NCBI RefSeq assembly: GCF_036662795.1
Contig: NZ_JBAFWZ010000005.1
Span: 62,001 to 126,000, forward strand
DNA: 64,000 bases
Direction: 5' to 3'
DNA from: Lysinibacillus_B sp036662795
GTDB taxonomy: Bacteria; Bacillota; Bacilli; Bacillales_A; Planococcaceae
Shown here: positions 44,215 through 53,371 of the stretch, in pieces
How the letters are laid out: the number at the start of each line of letters is the position of its first letter
How positions within the stretch are numbered: position 1 is the stretch's first letter
Notes under the pieces: generated by a model
What the model saw: only the letters and a program-made list of their open reading frames with translations
Told to the model about the DNA's origin: nothing
Database searches by the model: none
Made by a program: the position numbers and the translations under genes

Positions 44215-45984
44215 ATGGCACAAAGAACACATGCCTGTGGTGAAGTAACAGCTGCTCACCAAGGCCAAGAAGTAGTATTAAAAGGCTGGGTACAAAAACG
44301 CCGTGACTTAGGTGGACTAATCTTTGTTGATATGCGCGACCGTACGGGTATTGTCCAAGTTGTATTTGGCGATCATGCAAAAGAGGCGTTAGAAGTCGCT
44401 GATAAAGTACGTAACGAATACGTAATCGAAGTAACAGGGAAAGTAGTACTTCGTGATGCGTCACAAGTAAACACTAACATTCAAACAGGTGAAATCGAAA
44501 TCGTTGCAGGTACTCTAACAATCATCAACGAAGCGAAAAATCCACCATTTGCAATTGAAGACAAAGTAGAGGTTGCAGAGGATTTACGTTTAAAATATCG
44601 TTACTTGGATCTACGTCGTCCAGTAATGTTTGATACATTTAAAATGCGTTCTGACGTTACGGTAACAATTCGTAACTTCTTACAAAGAGAAGGCTTCCTA
44701 GAAGTAGAAACACCAATCCTAACAAAATCAACGCCAGAGGGTGCACGTGACTATTTAGTGCCTTCTCGTGTACATGAAGGTGAGTTTTATGCATTACCGC
44801 AATCACCTCAGTTATTTAAACAGCTTTTAATGGTATCTGGCTTCGAGAAATATTTCCAAATCGCACGCTGCTTCCGTGATGAAGATTTACGTGCTGACCG
44901 TCAGCCAGAATTTACACAAGTCGATATTGAAACATCGTTTATGACAATGGATGAAATTATCGAAATGAACGAGCGCTTAATCCAAGAGGTTATGAAAAAT
45001 GTAAAGGGTGTAGAGGTCTCAGCACCATTCCCACGTATGAGCTATAAAGAGGCAATGGATCGTTTCGGTTCAGATAAGCCAGATGTACGCTTCGGCTTAG
45101 AGCTCGTACAGCTTTCTGATATTGTAAAGGATTCAAGCTTTAAAGTATTTACAGGTGCAATTGAAGCAGGTGGCGAAGTAAAAGCCATCAATGTAAAGGG
45201 CGCTGCAGAAAAATTCTCTCGTAAAGATATCGATGCTCTTGGCGAATTCGTATCGATTTACAAAGCAAAAGGTCTTGCTTGGTTAAAGGTTACTGAAGAA
45301 GGCTTAAATGGACCAATCGCAAAATTCTTTGAAGGCGAAATGGCTGAAGGGCTAATCGAGCGCATGAAGGCAGAGCCAGGCGACTTATTATTATTCGGGG
45401 CTGACAAATCAAATGTCGTAGCGGATGCTTTAGGTGCCTTACGTTTAAAACTTGGTAAAGAGCTAGAGCTTATTGATGAGTCACAATTTGCATTCCTATG
45501 GGTTGTTGATTGGCCATTATTTGAATATGATGCGGAAGAAGGGCGCTACTATGCAGCTCATCATCCATTCACTCGTCCGTTCGATGAGGACCTTGAGTTA
45601 ATGGATACAAACCCAGCAGAAGTTCGTGCACAAGCTTATGATATCGTTCTAAACGGCTACGAGCTTGGTGGTGGTTCACTACGTATTTTCGAGCCAGAGC
45701 TACAAAATAAAATGTTTAAGCTTCTAGGCTTCTCAGAGGAAGAAGCACGTGAGCAATTCGGTTTCTTATTAGAAGCATTCGAATACGGCGTACCTCCACA
45801 TGGTGGTTTAGCATTCGGTCTTGACCGTTTTGTTATGCTACTTGCGGGACGTACAAACTTACGTGATACAATTGCCTTCCCAAAAACAGCAACAGCAAGC
45901 TGCTTATTAACGTCTGCTCCATCTTCAGTTTCAGCTGCACAATTAGAAGAGCTAAGTCTAGCGGTGAAAGTAGCTAAATCATAA
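44215..45984 (+). CDS. aspS: Aspartate--tRNA ligase
   Basis: This bacterial-type AspRS of 589 residues has an N-terminal OB anticodon-binding domain (GWVQKRRDLGGLIFVDMRDRTG), class II motif 1 (FLEVETPILTKSTPEGARDYLVPSR), motif 2 (FRDEDLRADRQPEFTQ), the bacterial GAD insertion, and motif 3 (GLAFGLDRFVMLLAG). ATG 44215 is preceded by TTGGAGGA. Control probably comes from the hisS T-box. Confidence 0.97.
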   Translation: MAQRTHACGEVTAAHQGQEVVLKGWVQKRRDLGGLIFVDMRDRTGIVQVVFGDHAKEALEVADKVRNEYVIEVTGKVVLRDASQVNTNIQTGEIEIVAGTLTIINEAKNPPFAIEDKVEVAEDLRLKYRYLDLRRPVMFDTFKMRSDVTVTIRNFLQREGFLEVETPILTKSTPEGARDYLVPSRVHEGEFYALPQSPQLFKQLLMVSGFEKYFQIARCFRDEDLRADRQPEFTQVDIETSFMTMDEIIEMNERLIQEVMKNVKGVEVSAPFPRMSYKEAMDRFGSDKPDVRFGLELVQLSDIVKDSSFKVFTGAIEAGGEVKAINVKGAAEKFSRKDIDALGEFVSIYKAKGLAWLKVTEEGLNGPIAKFFEGEMAEGLIERMKAEPGDLLLFGADKSNVVADALGALRLKLGKELELIDESQFAFLWVVDWPLFEYDAEEGRYYAAHHPFTRPFDEDLELMDTNPAEVRAQAYDIVLNGYELGGGSLRIFEPELQNKMFKLLGFSEEEAREQFGFLLEAFEYGVPPHGGLAFGLDRFVMLLAGRTNLRDTIAFPKTATASCLLTSAPSSVSAAQLEELSLAVKVAKS

Positions 45985-45991
45985 AAATAAG

Positions 45992-46025
45992 AATGCCATT
46001 CGACCTCGAGTCGGATGGCATTTTT
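45992..46025 (+). terminator. Terminator after aspS
   Basis: AATGCCATTCGAC / GTCGGATGGCATT (13 pairs, one G-T) then TTTTT-type tail. Confidence 0.8.
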
Positions 46026-46039
46026 CAATGGGGGAGCAT

Positions 46040-46151
46040 GTTAATAGACAAATCTCTGTCGATAATAGAAAGTTTGGGTGAATTAATAGAAGGTATTACT
46101 AAATTAATAGAAGGTTGGCCTGAATTAATAGAAAGTATACCCGAATTAAAA
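46040..46151. repeat. 21-bp tandem repeat, five copies plus a partial
   Basis: Units begin at 46040, 46061, 46082, 46103, 46124 and 46145 (partial), period exactly 21. The conserved part is TTAATAGAAGG or TTAATAGAAAG (first copy TTAATAGACAA, second ATAATAGAAAG); the other ten positions vary. It lies between the aspS and aspA terminators. The period is two helical turns. It is also open in one plus frame as heptads such as LIEGWPE and LIESIPE, but GGGGGAG lies only one base before the ATG at 46038. Confidence 0.75.
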
Positions 46152-46187
46152 AACTCCAGGCACCTGATTTCACCTGGAGATTTTAGC
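46148..46187 (-). terminator. Terminator after aspA
   Basis: On the minus strand CTCCAGG pairs with CCTGGAG around a 14-base interior, followed by TTTTTTAATT. Confidence 0.7.
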
Positions 46188-46209
46188 AGTTATATTTATA
46201 GGTCACTTT

Positions 46210-47625
46210 TTAGAATTTCAGCATTTCCTTTTCACCGGCAATACCTGGTTCAGTCATTTCGAACGGATCCAGTATTTTATCTAGCTGAGCCGCTGTGAAG
46301 TAGCCGTGCTCGATACATAGTTCACGTACGGATTTACTTGTTTGTAACGCTTCACGAGCAATTTGTGAAGAACGCTCATAGCCAAGGTGAGGAGCAAGTG
46401 CTGTCACAACACCGATGCTTGATTCTACATAGTGAATCATTTTAGTTTCATTCGCTTCAATGCCATCGATACAGTATTTAGTGAAGACAGTAAAGCCATT
46501 TGTCATGATTTCGATAGATTGTAATAAATTGTGTACAAGAACAGGCTCCATTACATTGAGCTCAAATTGACCAGCTTCTGAAGCCATTGTAATCGTTGTA
46601 TCATTACCAATAACTTGGAAAGCGATTTGGTTAATTACCTCAGGCATAACTGGATTCACTTTCCCTGGCATAATCGAAGAGCCTGGCTGACGTTCTGGTA
46701 GACGAATTTCAGAGAAGCCAGCTTTCGGACCAGAAGCCATTAAGCGTAAGTCGTTTGCGATTTTTGAAATGTTTGCCATTGCTATTTTTAATACAGAAGA
46801 TGTATGCAAATATACATCTGTATTTTGCGTACCATCGATTAAGTTTTTCGTATTAACAAATGGATAGCCTGTAAATTCAGCAATATACTTTACAGCATGC
46901 GCCATATAACGCTTATCTGCATTTAAACCTGTCCCAATGGCTGTCGCTCCGATGTTTACTTCGAATAGATCTTGTTTAACACGCTTAATGCGCTCGATGT
47001 CGCGACCAATTACCGTTGCATACGAGCCGAATTCTTGTCCAAGACGAACTGGAATAGCATCCTGCAGGTGAGTACGTCCCATTTTTACGATATGGTCGAA
47101 CTCCTTCGATTTTTTTTCAAAGCTTTCTTTCATATTTTCCATTGCAAGGATTAATTTACCTAGTGTTACTACTGTTGCAATATGAATAGCAGTTGGGAAT
47201 GCGTCGTTTGTCGATTGTGCCATATTTACATGAGAGTTAGGACTAATCATAGCATAATTACCCTTTTCCTCACCGATAATTTCAAGGGCACGGTTTGCGA
47301 TAACTTCGTTAGCATTCATATTCATAGAGGTACCAGCGCCACCTTGTATTGGATCCACTACAAATTGATCTAGTAATTGGCCTTCCAATATATCGTCAGC
47401 AGCCTTGGCAATAGCCATTGCAATTTTTTCATCTAATTTTCCAACAGCAAGATTTGCAAGTGCTGCACTTTTTTTCACAACTGCTAGTGCATGAACCATT
47501 TCCTTATGCATCGTCATGTTCGTAATAGGGAAGTTTTCAAGTGCACGAGCAGTTTGGACACCATAATACACATCTTTTGGAATTTCTAAAGTACCTAAAA
47601 AATCTTTTTCTATACGAGTTGTCAT
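46210..47625 (-). CDS. aspA: Aspartate ammonia-lyase
   Basis: AspA deaminates aspartate to fumarate. The 471-residue protein has the superfamily signature GSSIMPGKVNP, the aspartase-typical IEKDFLGTLEIPKDVYYGVQT start, GAGTSMNMNANEVIANRA and MGRTHLQDAIPVRLGQEF. A fumarase of the same fold is the alternative, but these residues favour aspartase. AGGAGGTC precedes the ATG. It is a single gene with its own terminator. Confidence 0.93.
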   Translation of the reverse strand: MTTRIEKDFLGTLEIPKDVYYGVQTARALENFPITNMTMHKEMVHALAVVKKSAALANLAVGKLDEKIAMAIAKAADDILEGQLLDQFVVDPIQGGAGTSMNMNANEVIANRALEIIGEEKGNYAMISPNSHVNMAQSTNDAFPTAIHIATVVTLGKLILAMENMKESFEKKSKEFDHIVKMGRTHLQDAIPVRLGQEFGSYATVIGRDIERIKRVKQDLFEVNIGATAIGTGLNADKRYMAHAVKYIAEFTGYPFVNTKNLIDGTQNTDVYLHTSSVLKIAMANISKIANDLRLMASGPKAGFSEIRLPERQPGSSIMPGKVNPVMPEVINQIAFQVIGNDTTITMASEAGQFELNVMEPVLVHNLLQSIEIMTNGFTVFTKYCIDGIEANETKMIHYVESSIGVVTALAPHLGYERSSQIAREALQTSKSVRELCIEHGYFTAAQLDKILDPFEMTEPGIAGEKEMLKF

Positions 47626-47863
47626 TAAAATGACCTCCTAAAATACTGTAATTCACGCCTATTATAATCTAAATAAATGGAATATGAAATTACTTGAAAA
47701 ATGGAAAAATAAAAACTGTATAATAACTAACAAAAAAAGGAATAATAGGTAAGGGAAATCGTCAAAATAAAAAATTGAGGCAAAAAGTGATTTTATAAAG
47801 CGATTATATAGTAAGTATGCTTTAATGAAGAGAGCATGAATTTATTAAAGGGGCGCAGCGCTA

Positions 47864-48886
47864 GTGAAGGATTTGATTAAAAAAAATGTTAGTTTGAAGT
47901 GGCTCACTATATTTGCCATCATAATTATTTTGTTTTTTCTAAAGAATGCTTTAAATTTCTTATTACTAACTTTTATTTTTACATACTTAGGATACACACT
48001 TTACTTAAAATTATTAAATCTTCTACCCAAAAAATTAAAAAAACCAAAATTGCTATTATTTGTGATGTATTCCATTGTGCTATTAATAATTGGAGTTACA
48101 GGTTATCGATATTTACCAGTTGCCATACAGCAATTTTCGGCCATCATTGTTCAAGGCTCGTCCTTTAATATTGAGCTGTATGAGGAGTTGATCCCTCCAA
48201 GGATTTATAGCTTTATTCAAAATCTAGATTTACAAGGGATTTTGAAAAATTTTGGTGCCAAGGTTTTAGGTGCAACAGCAGGTGTTAGCGCCTTTTTGCT
48301 GCAAGCCTTTGTTGCCATTTTACTTAGCTTCTTTTTTATTTTAGAGATTGATAAAATTAAAGTCTTTACACGATCATTTCGTACGCCATCAACAGCGATA
48401 TATTATGATCAGCTTGTGCAATTTGGTCAAAGCTTCTTAAATACGTTTGGTATTGCGATTAAGGTTCAAATCATGATTTCAATCGTTAATACAGTCCTAT
48501 CAACGGCCGGCTTTGTTATTTTAGGCTTTCCTAATATTATTGGGCTTGCTCTAATGGTGTTCTTTTTAGGATTAATGCCTGTAATCGGTGTAGTGATTTC
48601 CCTAGTACCCTTATCGATCATCGCGTTTCAAGTCGGGGGTACAAAATATTTAATTTATATGTTTGTTATGATAATGGTGATTCATGCATTGGAATCATAC
48701 TTCTTAAATCCGAAGCTTTATTCGATTACGATGAAGCTACCGATATTCTATACGTTTATTGTACTTATGGTGAGTGAAATCCTATTTGGTGCTTGGGGAC
48801 TTGTGATTGGTATTCCAATGTTTGTGTTCATTGTTGAAATGATTAAGGGCTCGGAGTCCAACTCTCCGCCGAATCAGATAAAATAA
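47864..48886 (+). CDS. AI-2E family transporter
   Basis: The 340-residue protein has seven or eight membrane segments, several close together at the N-terminus, and the family's C-terminal GLMPVIGVVISLVPLS and YFLNPKLYSITMKL. The family includes the AI-2 exporter TqsA and sodium/proton antiporters, so substrate cannot be inferred. GTG 47864 is used behind AAAGGGG, with rather long spacing. It is a single gene. Confidence 0.85.
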   Translation: MKDLIKKNVSLKWLTIFAIIIILFFLKNALNFLLLTFIFTYLGYTLYLKLLNLLPKKLKKPKLLLFVMYSIVLLIIGVTGYRYLPVAIQQFSAIIVQGSSFNIELYEELIPPRIYSFIQNLDLQGILKNFGAKVLGATAGVSAFLLQAFVAILLSFFFILEIDKIKVFTRSFRTPSTAIYYDQLVQFGQSFLNTFGIAIKVQIMISIVNTVLSTAGFVILGFPNIIGLALMVFFLGLMPVIGVVISLVPLSIIAFQVGGTKYLIYMFVMIMVIHALESYFLNPKLYSITMKLPIFYTFIVLMVSEILFGAWGLVIGIPMFVFIVEMIKGSESNSPPNQIK

Positions 48887-48924
48887 TGAAGCTATTGGGA
48901 CTTCAGACTGTAGAAAAAGTATTC

Positions 48925-49100
48925 CCTTGTAATTCGGCAAGCCCCGCCACTCCGCTTTTCGTGGGCGAGCGCCGAGCCTCCTCAAATTTGCAGGAGTGCA
49001 AATTCTGCGGGGTCTCGGGACAACACGATGTTGGTCACGAAGGCGTTGTGACTGCCGCTTCGCTTTCGTCTAAGGGAGCGCCTGGAACGGAAATCAACGG
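48925..49100. repeat. Dispersed intergenic repeat, copy B
   Basis: GC-rich segment after the AI-2E gene with GCGAGCGCCGAGCCTCCTC and GCGGGGTCTCGGG, then CACGATGTTGGTCACGAAGGCG, which is the reverse complement of a core in copies A and C, ending ACGGAAATCAACGG. No coding capacity evident. The left edge is unclear. Confidence 0.6.
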
Positions 49101-49229
49101 TTTCATAATGATTATTTTAAAAAGTAGAAAGATCGTAGACAAACCTATTTTTTTGAGTTTGTACAGTCTGGGGACTTGTAATATTCCTTCATCTTGAGTA
49201 ATTTTTATTGATTTTTTCGGATTTAACGT

Positions 49230-49258
49230 TTGAATATTCTGACTAATGGTGATACTAT
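49230..49258 (+). promoter_or_regulatory. Predicted promoter of 6S RNA
   Basis: TTGAAT (49230-49235), a 17-base spacer and TACTAT (49253-49258) directly ahead of the predicted RNA. Confidence 0.6.
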
Positions 49259-49264
49259 AAAGTT

Positions 49265-49465
49265 AACACGAATCCTGAAGTGTTCGTACTATTTCTTGCC
49301 ACACAGTTTTGACCGAACATTATATCGTTGGGAGTTCATATACCACAGGCAGCAAACATGCCCCAAAGGAGCGGGACGTTTAATGCAATGGTGAGGACAC
49401 CCCCGTGCCGGAGTACGGGTTCAAAACGATCGCTTTGAGTGACGGCGCATTCGGGGTTCGTCTAT
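49265..49465 (+). ncRNA. ssrS: 6S RNA
   Basis: About 200 bases between aspS and tcdA, the same place as 6S-1 (bsrA) of B. subtilis. The ends can pair (AATCCTGAAGTG near 49270 with CATTCGGGGTT near 49450), closing a long rod with an internal bulge, as in 6S RNA, which binds sigma-A RNA polymerase in open-promoter mimicry. It has a good upstream promoter and no reading frame. Identified from position and shape, not an alignment; ends are approximate. Confidence 0.65.
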
Positions 49466-49561
49466 TTTGATTATTTCATTGCTCTTCTGTTCTATACTTG
49501 CAGGAGAGTTTTTTCATGTGTATAATTCCGAGTAGAACAATATAGATTGAGAGGTTTCAAC

Positions 49562-50323
49562 ATGTTACATCAATTTTCAAGAAACGAGCTAGCCGTTGGA
49601 CGTGAGGGGCTAGATAAGCTAAGAAATACAACTGTTGCTATTTTAGGTGTGGGCGGTGTAGGTTCCTTTGCAGCAGAAGCCTGTGCTCGTAGTGGGGTAG
49701 GCCGCATTATTTTAGTGGACAAGGATAATGTTGATATTACAAATGTGAATCGTCAGCTTGTGGCGTACCTATCGACTGTTGGAAAGTCAAAATCGGGTGT
49801 CATGAAGGAGCGTATTGCTGATATTAACCCAGATTGTGAAGTAATTGATATGCATATGTTCTATACAGAGGAAACCTATGAGCAATTTTTTGCACAAGGA
49901 ATTGATTATGTAATTGATGCAAGCGATACGGTCATGTATAAAATCCATATTATGAAGGAATGTTTAAAGCGTAATATCCCGATTATTTCAAGTATGGGTG
50001 CTGCAAATAAAATGGATCCAACACGCTTTAAAATCGTGGATATTTCCAAAACACATACAGATCCACTTGCAAAGGTCATTCGTACAAAGCTGAAAAAAGA
50101 GGGCATCAAAAAGGGGATTACAGTTGTCTTTTCGGATGAATCGCCAATCGTAGTCCGACCTGATATAGTCGAAACAGTTGGGAACCCAAACGCAGAGATT
50201 CGCAAGGCGAAAATGCCACCATCCTCAAACGCATTCGTCCCGTCCGTTGCTGGACTAATTGCAGCAAGCTGGGTCATCAACCAAATCGTAAAAGATATAA
50301 AAATTACACGTGTACAAGGATAA
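49562..50323 (+). CDS. tcdA: tRNA threonylcarbamoyladenosine dehydratase
   Basis: TcdA cyclises t6A37 to ct6A in an ATP-dependent manner. The 253-residue ThiF/E1-like protein has the nucleotide-binding GVGGVGSFAAEACARSGVG, DKDNVDITNVNRQ, and the family MGAANKMDP and PPSSNAFVPSVAG. ATG 49562 is preceded by GAGAGG. It is YrvM in B. subtilis. A bidirectional terminator follows. Confidence 0.93.
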   Translation: MLHQFSRNELAVGREGLDKLRNTTVAILGVGGVGSFAAEACARSGVGRIILVDKDNVDITNVNRQLVAYLSTVGKSKSGVMKERIADINPDCEVIDMHMFYTEETYEQFFAQGIDYVIDASDTVMYKIHIMKECLKRNIPIISSMGAANKMDPTRFKIVDISKTHTDPLAKVIRTKLKKEGIKKGITVVFSDESPIVVRPDIVETVGNPNAEIRKAKMPPSSNAFVPSVAGLIAASWVINQIVKDIKITRVQG

Positions 50324-50362
50324 AAGGCATGGGGTCCCAGGAGAGGGACCCATGCTTTTTTA
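50324..50362. terminator. Bidirectional terminator between tcdA and MCP gene
   Basis: GCATGGGGTCCC / GGGACCCATGC with one bulged G, T-run on the plus side and CTTTTA on the minus side. It overlaps the stop codon of the minus-strand gene. Confidence 0.8.
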
Positions 50363-51823
50363 GCTTGATTTAATACTTAATGCACGTTGATAGGTTTCTT
50401 CAATGTTTTTAGTAATAATTTGCTGTTCGCCGTTTACTTTTTCTAGAATGCTACTTAATTGATCAATTGCCTGATAGCTTTCTTCAATGATTGTAGCAAA
50501 TTCATTAGTACTCAATAATATCGATTTACTGTTGTTTTCAATTGAATTTGTTGCCTTCGAAAATACATCGAGCTCCTGCTGTAACTGTTTCATCGATGAA
50601 AACAGCTCGTTAAATGTAGAAGTAGAACGTTCCGTAGCGGCTACTTGGGTTGTAATATGCTGTAGGCCATCCTGCAGCTTTTGAAGTGCATCTTTATTAT
50701 AGTGATTCACTTCAGAGAGATTACTATCAATTTTGACAAGTGTAGTATCAGTATGGCTAGCAAGTTTACGAATTTCATCGGCTACAACAGCAAAGCCTTT
50801 CCCGTGATCGCCAGCACGTGCAGCCTCAATTGAAGCATTTAATGCGAGTAAGTTCGTTTGCTCCGTAATCCGTTTAATATCGGTTGCAAAGTTGTTTGTC
50901 TCATCAATCTTGCCAGATAGCCCCATAAACGTGGAATGCAGCTCGTTGAAAAATTGTGTAAATATATCAATTTCAGATTTCATGGCACTCATTGCTTCGG
51001 CACCATCAGCAGCAGTGGAGCCAGCTCGTTCTGATTCATTTAGAATGGTACCGAGTTGATTTACGATATTGGCAATTTCGTTTGTCGTAGACTCCGTGTT
51101 CATCACAATTTCTTGCACATGATCAGTCTGACGATGAGCGCCAACCATTACCTCTTGAATAGATGACATCATATTTTGCTGTGCAACCCCAGCTGAGTTT
51201 GTACTTTCTGTAATAATTTCAAGCTTTGCCGTAATATTTTCTACGGCTTCTTCAAGATGGCGGTGGAGTTCTTCTTCGCGAACAACCTTATCATTTGCAT
51301 CGAGCATTAGGTTGCCGACATTGGATAGCATTTTTTTGTTTTGGCGTACTTGTAGGGCAATTGCAACAGCCATTAATCCTTGTGTAACAAAAACATTTGC
51401 TCCGCCTACTGCAAAACCTTCAGTATCTAATAGGAAGTTGAATGTTAAACCAAGTGTGGAGCCGATATAACCGGCAATTACCACTGAATATTTATTATGA
51501 ATACTACTTAATATAAGAACAAAAATACTGAGAATAATAGTCGCCAATGTTGTTTGGTAGGATACGATAGCACCGTAAATACAAGCTGTCGCGCCAACAA
51601 TAACAACGTAAGGGAAGTAGAGCCTCAGTTTCTCTACTTTTCGCTGTACTAGGAAAAAAAGCAGGGCAATGAACGCAGGAACCATCAATGAAAGTGGCAA
51701 ACCGATAGGGCGACCAATGAAAAATTGAGCCATCCCACCTAAACCTGCTGCAATCCCGTATACTACCATTAGAATTGTATTCTTTTCGTATAAATCCTTC
51801 TTTTGTAATATTTCAATCTGCAT
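50360..51823 (-). CDS. Methyl-accepting chemotaxis-like protein with multi-pass membrane input
   Basis: The 487-residue protein has five or six membrane segments in its first ~165 residues instead of the usual periplasmic sensor, then a linker and an MCP signalling domain with the hairpin tip IKRITEQTNLLALNASIEAARAGDHGKGFAVVADEIRKLA, given here as two adjoining parts. The signal it detects is unknown; the membrane part may sense it directly. Alone, without che genes nearby. Confidence 0.88.
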   Translation of the reverse strand: MQIEILQKKDLYEKNTILMVVYGIAAGLGGMAQFFIGRPIGLPLSLMVPAFIALLFFLVQRKVEKLRLYFPYVVIVGATACIYGAIVSYQTTLATIILSIFVLILSSIHNKYSVVIAGYIGSTLGLTFNFLLDTEGFAVGGANVFVTQGLMAVAIALQVRQNKKMLSNVGNLMLDANDKVVREEELHRHLEEAVENITAKLEIITESTNSAGVAQQNMMSSIQEVMVGAHRQTDHVQEIVMNTESTTNEIANIVNQLGTILNESERAGSTAADGAEAMSAMKSEIDIFTQFFNELHSTFMGLSGKIDETNNFATDIKRITEQTNLLALNASIEAARAGDHGKGFAVVADEIRKLASHTDTTLVKIDSNLSEVNHYNKDALQKLQDGLQHITTQVAATERSTSTFNELFSSMKQLQQELDVFSKATNSIENNSKSILLSTNEFATIIEESYQAIDQLSSILEKVNGEQQIITKNIEETYQRALSIKSS

Positions 51824-51934
51824 AAAAGTACCTCCAATACTACTTTGTTATAATTTGATAGGGGAACAATTTTACTATATTTTCTAATATATACATCTTT
51901 TTTCTGCTTTTGTCACTAAAATTGCTTCGTCAAA

Positions 51935-51963
51935 TTTCGATAACTTTGTCGAAATGTTATAAT
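51935..51963 (+). promoter_or_regulatory. Promoter with inverted repeat over the -35
   Basis: TTTCGA (51935-51940), a 17-base spacer and TATAAT (51958-51963). TTTCGA-N8-TCGAAA forms an inverted repeat covering the -35 and half of the spacer, as an operator would. Confidence 0.45.
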
Positions 51964-52000
51964 ACTAAAATAAAAATATTGAAATATAGAGGGTACTAAA

Positions 52001-52414
52001 ATGCAGCTAAGTGAACTAGAGTATAAAGGCTTAAATTTATTTGATGAAGTTTCAACTGTCGAAATAGCAATTGATGAGCAGCGAAACGTCATTCATATTT
52101 TTGATAAAAATCAGGTTGTTGAACCAGCGTATAATTTCAGAATCAAAGCTTTTGAGTTAAGTGATGGATTTTATACTTTTGTAGAAGTATTGAAAACCAA
52201 GTGTTTTTTTGTTCATAAAAGAGATCTGCCTCTCACGGATTGGATAGAGTCGCTCACATTTCAATTTTATAGCTCCAAGGAGAAGATCAAAACGTATGCT
52301 AAGAAAACGCTCTCCAATCAAAATGTAACGAAATATGTGCATTGTAAGGAGGATGAGCTGATTGAGAATAAGCTGTATCCTAAATATGTAAAAAGGCTAG
52401 AGCAGGACGTTTGA
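52001..52414 (+). CDS. Hypothetical protein
   Basis: The 137-residue protein has an alpha/beta character without signal peptide or membrane segment. It begins MQLSELEYKGLNLFDEV and has a basic, Tyr/Lys-rich end. I recognise no family. GAGGG lies seven bases before the ATG. A clear promoter with an inverted repeat lies upstream, suggesting regulated expression. Confidence 0.65.
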   Translation: MQLSELEYKGLNLFDEVSTVEIAIDEQRNVIHIFDKNQVVEPAYNFRIKAFELSDGFYTFVEVLKTKCFFVHKRDLPLTDWIESLTFQFYSSKEKIKTYAKKTLSNQNVTKYVHCKEDELIENKLYPKYVKRLEQDV

Positions 52415-52500
52415 TTCTTTATAGAAAATGAATGCTCGTTCAATTTACCCCCGTTCGAGTTTTTTAAAACATAGTATTGAAGATAAATAAGGTTGATAAG

Positions 52501-52538
52501 AAAAAACAACGAGCGTGATGAAATTCTCGTTGTTTTTT
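52501..52538 (+). terminator. Terminator after hypothetical gene
   Basis: AAAAAACAACGAG / CTCGTTGTTTTTT, thirteen perfect pairs around a 12-base loop with T-run; it can act on both strands. The rest of 52415-52735 shows no gene. Confidence 0.75.
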
Positions 52539-52735
52539 ATAAATATATGATGATGATTAATCAATAAACTTAAGGAGAATATTCAGAATAAAGAAGTATT
52601 TGAATCCGTTAAAAATGTAATAGATTATCACGAATAACACAAATTTTCAGTAATTTTTAACAATCAAATATATGGGATTTTTTTTTTGCTATAGTTAAAA
52701 GTACACAGGGGATTTAGAGGAGGATGGATTTTCCA

Positions 52736-53236
52736 ATGAGCATTCAAAAAACAAACAACATTTTAAACCTGGCGAGCCTACAAGAAAGGCTGGATTCAAC
52801 GGTTTTCGATTATGTTGACACAACTCAGAATTGGGGAAAAGCAAAAGAAAGTCTTCAAGAACTTTTAGGGCAAGCGGTTGATTATCTTACAATGTATACG
52901 AAGGACAATGGAGGCCTACCAAAAAGTAGTCCTTATTGGGTTCTATTTATGGATTTCGCCTCTCGTTTAGTCTATTTTAATGCACTTGTTGATGAAAACC
53001 TAGTTGATCCACAAAACGATGTGGCAAAAGTGAACATCAGGCAGGCATATTTGACGGCTGCTAATTGCTTACCAAACAATCATTTTGATGAAAACGCTGA
53101 GTTTTTTAATGAAATTCAAAAAAGCTATAATTCTTTAAACGAAGCGGGAACAGGGCAACAGATTGAGAAAGGTATCCACTCACTTAATGATTGTCTCAAT
53201 GCATTTTATCAATTTACATTAACGTACAAAAAATAA
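52736..53236 (+). CDS. Hypothetical protein, mainly helical
   Basis: The 166-residue protein is predicted to be largely alpha-helical, with no signal peptide or membrane span. I cannot assign a family. Start is uncertain: AGAGGAGG ends directly before ATG 52724, too close, and 12 bases before ATG 52736, slightly long; the second is preferred. A terminator follows. Confidence 0.6.
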   Translation: MSIQKTNNILNLASLQERLDSTVFDYVDTTQNWGKAKESLQELLGQAVDYLTMYTKDNGGLPKSSPYWVLFMDFASRLVYFNALVDENLVDPQNDVAKVNIRQAYLTAANCLPNNHFDENAEFFNEIQKSYNSLNEAGTGQQIEKGIHSLNDCLNAFYQFTLTYKK

Positions 53237-53243
53237 CGATTCT

Positions 53244-53270
53244 AACTGTCCGATTTTGGGCAGTTTTTTT
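53244..53270 (+). terminator. Terminator after hypothetical gene
   Basis: AACTGTCC / GGGCAGTT with a six-base loop, one G-T pair, then a seven-T tail. Confidence 0.75.
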
Positions 53271-53371
53271 ATTCTCTCTATATTAAAAATTAAAGTAAGT
53301 ATGTTCAATGATGAAAACCGAGGATCTGTGCTAGAATAGACGGATAGTAGAAAAAGATAAGGTGAATAGAT

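Noticed and set aside
45993..46298. Plus-strand frame of 101 codons covering the 21-bp repeats and into aspA
   Set aside because: Starts inside the aspS terminator and runs into the antisense of aspA. A shorter version from 46038 has its ribosome site one base away. Kept only as a hypothesis in the findings.
48886..49197. 103-codon frame after the AI-2E gene
   Set aside because: It runs through repeat copy B and has no ribosome site or family resemblance.
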